Translations under genes and position numbers: made by a program
From: Flammeovirga sp. EKP202
GTDB lineage: Bacteria > Bacteroidota > Bacteroidia > Cytophagales > Flammeovirgaceae
Length of the DNA stretch: 64,000 nt
Reading direction: 5' to 3'
NCBI RefSeq assembly: GCF_014534745.1
Contig: NZ_JACVVP010000003.1
Span: forward strand, 186,001 to 250,000
Notes under the pieces: generated by a model
Seen by the model: only the letters and a program-made list of their open reading frames with translations
Databases searched by the model: none
Told to the model about the DNA's origin: nothing
Shown here: positions 45,401 through 51,207 of the stretch, one piece after another
How positions within the stretch are numbered: position 1 is the first letter of the stretch
How the letters are laid out: each line of letters opens with the position of its first letter

Positions 45401-45494
45401 TACCTATGTTGAGGTAAGAAAATACCCCACCTATCAGCACTGCGATCAACAATGAGGTGATGAGTGCTTTTTGATCTAATAATTTTTCTAACAT
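42459..45494 (-). CDS. RND-family efflux pump, inner-membrane permease
   Basis: 1011 residues with the 12-helix RND layout: helix 1, a large periplasmic domain, helices 2-6, a second periplasmic domain, and helices 7-12. The central helices carry AAIILAMGMLVDNSIVVAD, with the Asp of the proton relay, and GAIALGLIGMIIKNAIVLLDE-like sequence in the second half. The pattern fits an AcrB-like multidrug (HAE1-type) or smaller hydrophobe pump more than a heavy-metal CzcA, because no metal-binding motif is apparent. Start and upstream stop overlap by one base (TAATG). Confidence 0.92.
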   Translation of the reverse strand: MLEKLLDQKALITSLLIAVLIGGVFSYLNIGKLEDAEIPLKSAIVITPYPGATQHEVELEVTDVLERGIMKLENIDKVTSTSSAGLSVIQIDIQQTVDTDDLPQLWDHLRRKVKDVEMFLPSGAYSPIVNDDFADTYGMLYAITSDGYTLPELQKYTELVEREILKVDGIRRAQIFGKQTESIEVLFDQEKLAGMKINPIFIAMEMKNQSEIANAGNLDVDALSMRINVENKFDDISDVENLIIQIPQGGTVRLGDIATIKRSFLAPKQEGLYFNGKQALALGFSNESGINVVELGDRLSVRMAEIQDELPAGIQIKEIYSQPSRVELAVNDFVFNLVVSIIIVIVILLLAMGYRSGLLISSGLLFTILGTLIVMLMIDLPLHRVTLAAIILAMGMLVDNSIVVADGILVDLKKGMNPKLAFVNTAKKTAMPLLGATMIAILAFFPLAMAPHSAGEFLSSLFTVLVISLLLSWVFAMIQTPFMAKYFYRKEGNKRQEDQPTPYDNSIYRLFKSSLMFSLKYKNSFLIGTTVLLVGSLYAMQFMRVDFMPKIPYDQFVIEYKLPEGSNLEAVEKEMREIEGEIEQFDNIKNITLSLGRPPARFTLMRPMSNGGMNYGEFIIETTTVESVAEVIPKVQQFLDENYPHANYRLLEYGAAFESSELAVEFRGPDPAVLRDLSNQAKLILLNSPMSKNVTDDWGNKSKRITPQYSLEHAQRLGITRLDMGRSLQIQSNGMPIGALYDGKNQIPIVLKSKTSLDQNIENIGNVPVWGERSQFSVPLAHITDSIKVDLEDFAVKRIDGTRCISVESDVKAGSTGVELLNDIKEDIEAIHLPNGYSITYGGMVGVQDDANKALFKYFPLAIGLIVIITIALFNNLKQSLIVFMMIPFAFVGVSIGFNITGMFFNFMAIIGALGLIGMIIKNAIVLLDEINIGLDEGKSRLEATIDAAMSRMRPVMMASMTTILGMIPLLSDPMFGALALTIMAGLLGGTLITLMVIPVLYASMYRIEVK

Positions 45495-46549
45495 TATAAT
45501 AGCCCTCCTATGTTTGATTTCGATGGTTGTTGAATAGGTGCTACTATTTGGTTTTCTATTAAGTCATACACACCTGCTACTACAATTTGTTCTTTGGTAG
45601 ATAAACCGGACAGTACTTCCACACGTCCATCATTTAATGGTTTACCCAATACTACAATTCTTTTTTTGAGTGTATTCCCTTTTCGAATCACCCAAACTGA
45701 AGTTTCATTTTGTCCATCAAAAACAGAAGATAATGGAATAGAAAGCTGAGTGTTTTTTCCTTCAAAAGAAACGTGTGTAGTACCCAACATTCCTGATTTT
45801 ATACGTTGGTCAGCATCTTTCAAAAGGAAAGTCAATTCATACAAATCATCTTTTCCTGCTTTTTCGCTGATGGTTTTGAATTCCAAAGGAAGATGCTCTA
45901 AGTGTAAACTTTGAATGTCCAATTGAGCCTTCTTGATATATTGGACTAAATGAAGTTGTGAAGAGGGAACTTTAGTAGTGACTTCCAAAGTGGAAACATC
46001 AATCATAGCTACTACTGGTACTCCTGGACCAACAGTGGTATGATCATTAATAAATTTTGAAGAAATATAACCTGAAATTGGAGCTCTTAGATCTGTATCG
46101 TAAAGCTGATTTTGAGCATTTTCGAAAGCAATTTTCGCTAACGTTACTCCAGACTTCATTTTGTCATAAGTATTTTCAGGAAGTTTATTGTTGTCATATA
46201 ATTTCTGATAACGGGCCAATTCTTTTTGTGCCTGCTCGTATTGAGTCTTTGTTTGTTCTAATTGTAAGAGATAATCACGTTGATCCACTTGGGCGATAAT
46301 CTGTCCCTTCTTAACATAATCGCCTTGTTTCACTTTTACTTTTTGAATGGGACCACCAATTCTAAAAGACAATACCACTTCCGTTTTCTCTTTGACTTGA
46401 CTATTAAAAGTGATATCAGACTTCATATTTTGATCTGCTACCGTTTCTATTTTTACGTATTTTGTTTTTGCTTTAGAGGATTCTTCTGCTGTAGAAGTAC
46501 ACCCCATTATTATGCTTCCCATAAGAAGTATTCCGAGTAGTTTTTTCAT
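45494..46549 (-). CDS. RND efflux periplasmic adaptor (membrane fusion) lipoprotein
   Basis: 351 residues from the ATG at 46549; the frame reaches a TTG at 46573 with no support. Lipobox SIIMGC (Cys17). Barrel-sandwich (lipoyl-like) halves flank an alpha-hairpin: VKVKQGDYVKKGQIIAQVDQRDY, then coiled helices 80-130, then LRAPISGYISSKFINDHTTVGPG, and a beta-barrel and membrane-proximal domain. It joins pump and channel in the periplasm. First gene of the operon; its promoter has a -7 box and an inverted repeat at 46560-46591. Confidence 0.92.
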   Translation of the reverse strand: MKKLLGILLMGSIIMGCTSTAEESSKAKTKYVKIETVADQNMKSDITFNSQVKEKTEVVLSFRIGGPIQKVKVKQGDYVKKGQIIAQVDQRDYLLQLEQTKTQYEQAQKELARYQKLYDNNKLPENTYDKMKSGVTLAKIAFENAQNQLYDTDLRAPISGYISSKFINDHTTVGPGVPVVAMIDVSTLEVTTKVPSSQLHLVQYIKKAQLDIQSLHLEHLPLEFKTISEKAGKDDLYELTFLLKDADQRIKSGMLGTTHVSFEGKNTQLSIPLSSVFDGQNETSVWVIRKGNTLKKRIVVLGKPLNDGRVEVLSGLSTKEQIVVAGVYDLIENQIVAPIQQPSKSNIGGLL

Positions 46550-46559
46550 GTTTAATAAT

Positions 46560-46591
46560 TTTTGATCAATCAATGTGATAGATCAAAAGTA
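46560..46591 (-). promoter_or_regulatory. RND operon promoter overlapped by an inverted repeat
   Basis: Minus-strand TACTTTTG (46584-46591) matches the -7 box, about 35 bp before the ATG. The repeat TTTTGATC-N13-GATCAAAA (46560-46588) covers the box and the start site, the position expected for a repressor operator. Confidence 0.5.
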
Positions 46592-46803
46592 GTTGTATCA
46601 AAGCCTTGTAATAGGAGGGAAGTGAGTGAAGTGAAGATATTGGAAGGTGAAGTGATAAATTAGGAAAGTGAAGAAAAGGCTATTTATTTCATATACTCTA
46701 GTCAGTAATAGTCATCTGCATGGAATAAAAATGAATCCATCTTGATGAGGTTGTATAGTTAATTTGACGGATTAAATTTATATTTAATTGTTAGGAATTG
46801 GAA

Positions 46804-46847
46804 TCGATTTTTAAATCGAAACATCTAAACACAATTGATTACCTTTG
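46804..46847 (+). promoter_or_regulatory. Promoter of the Rpn gene with upstream palindrome
   Basis: TACCTTTG (46840-46847), a perfect -7 box, is 30 bp before the ATG. TCGATTT-TT-AAATCGA (46804-46819) is centred 28.5 bp upstream of the box, the same geometry as at the SDR and DUF6132 promoters. Confidence 0.5.
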
Positions 46848-46877
46848 AGCAAAACGGATTTAAGATGAATAATAGAA

Positions 46878-47726
46878 ATGTTAATACGGTTTGATTGGGC
46901 AATAAAGAGACTTTTGAGAAATAAAGCTGATTTTTCGGTACTCGAAGGCTTCTTATCCGAATTGTTAAAGGAAGACGTACAAATCCAAGATATCTTAGAA
47001 AGTGAAAGTAACCAACGACTTGAATCTGATAAATATAATCGGGTTGACATTTTAGTAAAAAACTCGAAAGGTGAATTGGTAATCATTGAGATCCAAAATC
47101 AAAATGAATACGATTATTTTCATAGGATGTCATATGGAGCCTCTAAAGCAGTGACTGAATGCATTTCAGTAGGAGAACCCTATCAAAATATTAAGGAAGT
47201 TTATTCTATCAACATCGTTTATTTTGATCTAGGTCAAGGTGAAGATTATGTATATCACGGAAAAACTGATTTTGTAGGAATACACAATTTAGATAAACTA
47301 ATGCTTTCTGCGAAACAAACTGAAATGTTAGGTGGTAAGATTGAACCTGCACAAATTTTTCCTGAATATTATGTAATTAAAGTAAATCAGTTTGACGATA
47401 CCGCAAAAGATACATTAGATCAGTGGATTTACTATTTGAAAAACAATGAGATCAAAGATGATTTCACGGCAAAAGGAATTACTCAAGCAAAAGAGCTTTG
47501 GAGAGTAGATACTTTACCTGAGGAGGAACAAAAAAGATACTCCCAGCATTTGAAAGATTTGAGGAATGAAGCGAGTCGTATTTTGACTTTAAAAGTGGAT
47601 GCTGAGGATCGAGTTAAAAAAGAACGAGATAGGGAGGTAGCAAGAAACCTTAAAAACAATGGTGTTGATATTGAAATAATAATGAAATCTACTGGACTGT
47701 CTAGAGATGAAATTGAATCTCTTTAA
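46878..47726 (+). CDS. Rpn-family PD-(D/E)XK nuclease (transposase-derived)
   Basis: 282 residues. The N-terminal nuclease domain begins DWAIKRLLRNKADFSVLEGFLSELL and has the active-site pattern VDILVKNSKGELVIIEIQNQ (Asp, then E-x-Q in place of E-x-K), the hallmark of the Rpn/PDDEXK_2 group. In E. coli the RpnA family is linked to DNA nicking and horizontal transfer or phage defence. The C-terminal part is charged and helical and ends in a likely HTH-like segment (NNGVDIEIIMKSTGLSRDEIESL). It is often annotated as transposase, but no inverted repeats surround it here, so it appears domesticated. Confidence 0.85.
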   Translation: MLIRFDWAIKRLLRNKADFSVLEGFLSELLKEDVQIQDILESESNQRLESDKYNRVDILVKNSKGELVIIEIQNQNEYDYFHRMSYGASKAVTECISVGEPYQNIKEVYSINIVYFDLGQGEDYVYHGKTDFVGIHNLDKLMLSAKQTEMLGGKIEPAQIFPEYYVIKVNQFDDTAKDTLDQWIYYLKNNEIKDDFTAKGITQAKELWRVDTLPEEEQKRYSQHLKDLRNEASRILTLKVDAEDRVKKERDREVARNLKNNGVDIEIIMKSTGLSRDEIESL

Positions 47727-47807
47727 TATCTGAATTATTAATAGTATTCAGTTAAATATTAGTATTTTATTCTTCGATATTGAACACTGTAATGGAGAAT
47801 ACAAAAG

Positions 47808-47845
47808 AAAATCCTGTTAGTTGAATGGTATCACTAACAGGATTT
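47808..47845. terminator. Bidirectional terminator between the Rpn gene and ppk2
   Basis: AAAATCCTGTTAG pairs with CTAACAGGATTTT between two convergent genes, giving short U-runs in both directions. Confidence 0.7.
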
Positions 47846-47859
47846 TGAATATCTAATAA

Positions 47860-48660
47860 TTAGTATTTATCCGGAACAAAAGTCTGATCGTCCAGTGGAG
47901 GTCTTACATAGCCTTCCTTATTAATAGGAGGAAGTTCGATTTCCTTGTACTTGATTTCTTCATAAGGAATTTTAGATAATAGATGACTCATGCAGTTTAA
48001 TCTCGCTTTCTTTTTGTCATCTGCTTTCACCACATACCATGGAGACTGTTTGGTATCCGTGTAGGCAAACATATTATCTTTTGCTTTAGAATATTCCACC
48101 CATTTGTCTCTAGATTCTAAATCCATCTCAGAGAATTTCCATCTTTTGATCGATGAATTAATACGCTCAGAAAATCGTTTTTCCTGCTCATCATCTGAAA
48201 CGGAGAACCAATATTTGATTAAGATAATTCCCGAACGAATCAGCATTCTTTCGAACTCCGGACATGTCCTTAAAAACTCCTGATATTGATCTTCAGTACA
48301 GAACCCCATTACATGCTCAACACCGGCTCTGTTGTACCAACTTCTGTCAAATAATACGATTTCGCCAGCTGCAGGAAGATGAGGTACATATCTTTGGAAA
48401 TACCATTGCGTTTTTTCCTTTTCTGTAGGTACGCCTAGTGCAACAATCTTTGCCACACGCGGATTCAGTTTTTCTGTTATTCTTTTGATTACACCACCTT
48501 TTCCTGCGGCATCTCTTCCTTCAAAAATGACGACTACTTTCAGCCCTTCTTTCTTTACCCACTCCTGCATTTTTACAAACTCTGTTTGTAGTCTTTCTAA
48601 TTCCTGTTCGTAATAGTCTTTTTGTAGTTTTCCTTTTTTGGTATACTTGTCTTCGCTCAT
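47860..48660 (-). CDS. ppk2: Polyphosphate kinase 2 (PPK2)
   Basis: 266 residues. It transfers phosphate between polyphosphate and nucleotides; single-domain PPK2 proteins of this size make NTPs or NDPs from polyphosphate. Walker A is GRDAAGKGG (residues 48-56), Walker B is VLFDRSWYNRAGVEHVMGFC (Asp about 105), and the lid has KRWKFSEMDLESRDKW. The sequence fits class I (nucleoside diphosphate phosphorylation), but class is not certain by eye. It lies 27 bp downstream of the RNase HI gene and probably shares its transcript. Confidence 0.9.
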   Translation of the reverse strand: MSEDKYTKKGKLQKDYYEQELERLQTEFVKMQEWVKKEGLKVVVIFEGRDAAGKGGVIKRITEKLNPRVAKIVALGVPTEKEKTQWYFQRYVPHLPAAGEIVLFDRSWYNRAGVEHVMGFCTEDQYQEFLRTCPEFERMLIRSGIILIKYWFSVSDDEQEKRFSERINSSIKRWKFSEMDLESRDKWVEYSKAKDNMFAYTDTKQSPWYVVKADDKKKARLNCMSHLLSKIPYEEIKYKEIELPPINKEGYVRPPLDDQTFVPDKY

Positions 48661-48687
48661 TATGGTAATTTTTAGATGTAGGTAAAA

Positions 48688-49338
48688 TTATTTTCTTCCG
48701 AAGTCGGCAGGGATTTCACCCCAAGCTTTAGTTTCCCACTTGCGGATTGGATTCATGTATGTATTGTTTTCAAGCCACTTGATTGCTTTATCTACCATAT
48801 CAAAGAGTCCTTCATTTTTATGGTTTTTCTCAAGTGTTGTTTTTATCTTTTTATCTCTGACCCATTTCATGGCCGTCCTACTATCAGTGTAGACAATTGT
48901 TTGATCATAGCCAGGAGTTTTCTGTAAATAGGCCAAGGCATGTACAATACCTAAAAACTCACCAATGTTGTTGGTGCCATCTTCATAAGGTCCCATTTTA
49001 AATAACTCTTGCCCCGTTTCAATCCACACTCCACGGTACTCCATTGGTCCCCTAGCACCACTGCAAGCAGCATCTGTAGCAATACTATTGTTTGTGATCG
49101 GAAGTCCTACTGAAGGATCATAAACCTGCTTTGGTTTTTCACCTGCTTTTTTCTTTACAATATATTCTGATGGATTGCCCTTAAAAGCAATTTCAGCTTC
49201 CCTTCTAGAATCAAACGATTTGTATTTGGCACCTTTTACTCCTTGAACATGTTTTTGGCAATCTGCCCATGATGTATAAATTCCAGGAGTTCCTCCCGAC
49301 CATACCACATAAAACTTTGGTTTCTTACTTCCGGCCAT
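48688..49338 (-). CDS. rnhA: Ribonuclease HI with viroplasmin-like N-terminal domain
   Basis: 216 residues. The N-terminal 50 residues (KFYVVWSGGTPGIYTSWADCQKHVQG, then YKSFDSRREAEIAF) form the caulimovirus viroplasmin-like domain that binds RNA/DNA hybrids or dsRNA. The C-terminal RNase H fold carries the acidic active-site residues in IATDAACSGARG, NNIGEFLGI and VYTDSRTAMKWV. It degrades RNA in RNA-DNA hybrids in the cytoplasm. It is upstream of ppk2 with a 27-bp gap; the GNAT gene ends 49 bp upstream. Confidence 0.9.
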   Translation of the reverse strand: MAGSKKPKFYVVWSGGTPGIYTSWADCQKHVQGVKGAKYKSFDSRREAEIAFKGNPSEYIVKKKAGEKPKQVYDPSVGLPITNNSIATDAACSGARGPMEYRGVWIETGQELFKMGPYEDGTNNIGEFLGIVHALAYLQKTPGYDQTIVYTDSRTAMKWVRDKKIKTTLEKNHKNEGLFDMVDKAIKWLENNTYMNPIRKWETKAWGEIPADFGRK

Positions 49339-49387
49339 TCTTTCTTTTTCAATTAATACTAATTACTAAATTAACCACAGATTCGCC

Positions 49388-49906
49388 CTAGTCAAAATGA
49401 ATTTCGTATTGATGCCATTTTTCTTTGTTCTCCTCAAAAAAATGCGTGAAGGTCATCCCTAGTTTCTGGATCACTTTTAATGAAGCCTTATTTCTTTCAT
49501 TCGCTCTTGCCACAATTTTTTGTATGCCATGTTTTTGGGCATAATCGAAACAACCCAAAGCAGCTTCAGTAGCATAGCCTTTATTCCAATGATCTTTTAC
49601 AAATCGAAAACCGATATCGATTTCCTCTTTATCTTCCGAGTATTTCAACCCACAAAAACCGATGTACTGCTCATTTTCTTTCAGATAGACAGACCATCTT
49701 CCATAATCGTATTTTTCATAATGATCATAACTTTCAATAAATGCTCTTGTTTCCTCAATGTTTTTGAAAGGTGGATCACCGGTATATTGCATCACTTCTT
49801 GATCCAAATTCATATTGAAAAAGAAGGGGGCATCATGAGGGGAAAACCTTTTGAGATAAAGTCTTTCTGTCGAAATGACAGTATTTTGAAGTTTTTGTTG
49901 CTGCAT
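49388..49906 (-). CDS. GNAT N-acetyltransferase (RimJ/RimL type)
   Basis: 172 residues. Family signs: TERLYLKRFSPHDAPFFFNMN at the N-terminus, IGFCGLKY in strand beta4, and the acetyl-CoA loop DHWNKGYATEAALGC followed by VARANERNKASLKVIQKLGM. It acetylates an amine, possibly a protein N-terminus or small molecule; substrate unknown. It could be first in a run with rnhA and ppk2, though the functions are unrelated. Confidence 0.88.
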   Translation of the reverse strand: MQQQKLQNTVISTERLYLKRFSPHDAPFFFNMNLDQEVMQYTGDPPFKNIEETRAFIESYDHYEKYDYGRWSVYLKENEQYIGFCGLKYSEDKEEIDIGFRFVKDHWNKGYATEAALGCFDYAQKHGIQKIVARANERNKASLKVIQKLGMTFTHFFEENKEKWHQYEIHFD

Positions 49907-50024
49907 AGAAGTTTAAAATTGATCAGATAACAAATATTTAATGGTCTGAAATAGCCTAATTTATAGGTGTTAGCCTACTTTTTTCGGTTAATATTGAAAT
50001 TTCTTCTTCTTTTTTCAAAAAGAA

Positions 50025-50056
50025 TTTGAGCAATAAGGATATATCAGTTAAATTTG
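50025..50056 (+). promoter_or_regulatory. Near-consensus promoter of the 48-residue basic protein gene
   Basis: TTTG (50025-50028), 20 bp, TAAATTTG (50049-50056) match both elements of the Bacteroidota consensus. The start codon is 61 bp downstream. Confidence 0.7.
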
Positions 50057-50117
50057 CACGCTCATATTTCTAGGAATATGTCTTAATTTGATAATTGATA
50101 TTTTATAAAATATAGTC

Positions 50118-50264
50118 ATGGGATATACAAAACTTATCAGAAAAAGTAAAAGAAATAAAACGATTGCTAAAACTCGCGTTACAACAATCCAACGTTTAAG
50201 CGCTAAGCCAGTAATCAAGAAAGTAGACGTAGAAGCTATCAAAGCTGAGTTCGCTGCTAAGTAA
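50118..50264 (+). CDS. 48-residue highly basic protein, unknown function
   Basis: The frame starts at ATG 50118: MGYTKLIRKSKRNKTIAK..., then VTTIQRLSAKPVIKKVDVEAIKAEFAAK. The first 30 residues carry about a dozen Lys/Arg; the last 18 look like an amphipathic helix. A near-consensus promoter and a very strong terminator (50287-50321) bracket it tightly, and A/T context before the ATG is good, so I consider it a real, probably well expressed gene. Size and charge suggest binding to RNA or ribosomes (inference). I do not recognise the family with certainty. Confidence 0.75.
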   Translation: MGYTKLIRKSKRNKTIAKTRVTTIQRLSAKPVIKKVDVEAIKAEFAAK

Positions 50265-50286
50265 TTTCTTTTTACTTCGACTAAAA

Positions 50287-50321
50287 AAGGTCTGATGTTT
50301 CGCACATCAGACCTTTTTTTT
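50287..50321 (+). terminator. Strong intrinsic terminator of the basic protein gene
   Basis: AAGGTCTGATGT pairs with ACATCAGACCTT around a 5-base loop, followed by a run of T. It can also act on the minus strand for the response regulator gene ending at 50361. Confidence 0.88.
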
Positions 50322-50360
50322 CAAACAAAATATCAAATGGATTAACTCGCTTCAATTTTT

Positions 50361-50984
50361 TTAGATAAACCCTTCGCTTTTTGCTTTTGTAACAGCTTCA
50401 ATTTTATTAGAAACCTGAAGCTTCAGATATATATTTTTGATATGAAATTTCACGGTATCTTTTGAAACCGAGATTTGATCTGCGATATCCATATAACTTT
50501 TTCCTTCTGCAAGTAGATTTAATACATCTGTTTCTCTACCAGTTAACGGCGATTCACTTTCTCTTCGGAAAGATTTCACAACCAACTTAGCGATGTGAGT
50601 AGACATAGGCGCTCCTCCGGCAGAAACCTCATCCAATGCTTTTAATAGCTGAGTATGATTACTGTTCTTTGTGATATAACCTGTTGCACCTGCGCACAAT
50701 GCATCGAAAACATATTGGCTATTTTCGTGAACAGAAATAATTAAAATATCAGTTTTCGGTAATGATTGACGGATTTGTCGAGTACCTTCTATACCATTCA
50801 TTCCAGGTAGGTCAATGTCCATTAGAACGATATCGGGCAAGTCTGATTTTAGGTTTGACAGAGCATCTTCACAGTTATCATAGGTATTGATAACAGAGTA
50901 ATCATTTGTCTTTGTTTCAATTAGAAGTTTAAATGCTTCTTGGACATCTTTGTTATCTTCTACGATGATGATTTTTTTTCTCAT
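50361..50984 (-). CDS. NarL/LuxR-family response regulator
   Basis: 207 residues. Receiver domain 1-120: acidic pair ED at 9-10, phosphoacceptor Asp56 (DIVLMDIDLPG), Lys in GYITKNSN. A LuxR-type HTH covers about 140-205 (LTGRETDVLNLLAEGKSYMDIADQISVSKDTVKFHIKNIYLKL). It follows the propeller histidine kinase on the same strand, 223 bp away, across a terminator, and is almost certainly its partner. Confidence 0.92.
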   Translation of the reverse strand: MRKKIIIVEDNKDVQEAFKLLIETKTNDYSVINTYDNCEDALSNLKSDLPDIVLMDIDLPGMNGIEGTRQIRQSLPKTDILIISVHENSQYVFDALCAGATGYITKNSNHTQLLKALDEVSAGGAPMSTHIAKLVVKSFRRESESPLTGRETDVLNLLAEGKSYMDIADQISVSKDTVKFHIKNIYLKLQVSNKIEAVTKAKSEGFI

Positions 50985-51000
50985 GACATTATTTTAAGAA

Positions 51001-51039
51001 AAAAAAAGAGGCGAAACAATGTAGAATCACCTCTTTTTT
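51001..51039. terminator. Terminator between the propeller kinase and its response regulator
   Basis: AAAAAAGAGG and CCTCTTTTTT form a stem with a 19-base loop. On the minus strand it is followed by more T, so much of the kinase transcript should end here and the regulator may have its own promoter. Confidence 0.7.
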
Positions 51040-51149
51040 AGTTTTCAACAATAAGAATGAGTTCCCCAACTCTATAGTTTGTAAGGATTAATTAGGAATT
51101 GTACTGCTTAACGATTCATTAATTTCAAAATTAAGCTTATTACTCATTT

Positions 51150-51188
51150 GTTGTACTACCCATAAGGGTAGTTTTAATTAGTAGTACA
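51150..51188. promoter_or_regulatory. Overlapping, mutually exclusive inverted repeats after the kinase gene
   Basis: TTGTACTAC (51150-51158) can pair with GTAGTACAA (51180-51188), or ACTACCC (51154-51160) with GGGTAGT (51165-51171). The two stems share ACTAC and exclude each other. Location is just downstream of the kinase stop and about 170 bp upstream of the regulator start. Confidence 0.45.
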
Positions 51189-51207
51189 ATCACTTTTGTG
51201 TTAAAAT

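Larger units (their letters stand above)
46550..46877. other. Divergent intergenic region between the RND operon and the Rpn gene
   Basis: 328 bp. Both sides have promoter boxes with nearby inverted repeats (46560-46591 for the RND operon, 46804-46847 for the Rpn gene). The stretch between is AT-rich with no supported gene. Confidence 0.5.

Noticed and set aside
46878-47726. Rpn gene as an active insertion sequence
   Set aside because: No inverted repeats or target duplication flank it, and it has its own organised promoter.
50048-50305. Minus-strand 85-codon frame opposite the basic 48-residue protein
   Set aside because: The plus strand has a consensus promoter, better protein composition and a matching terminator.
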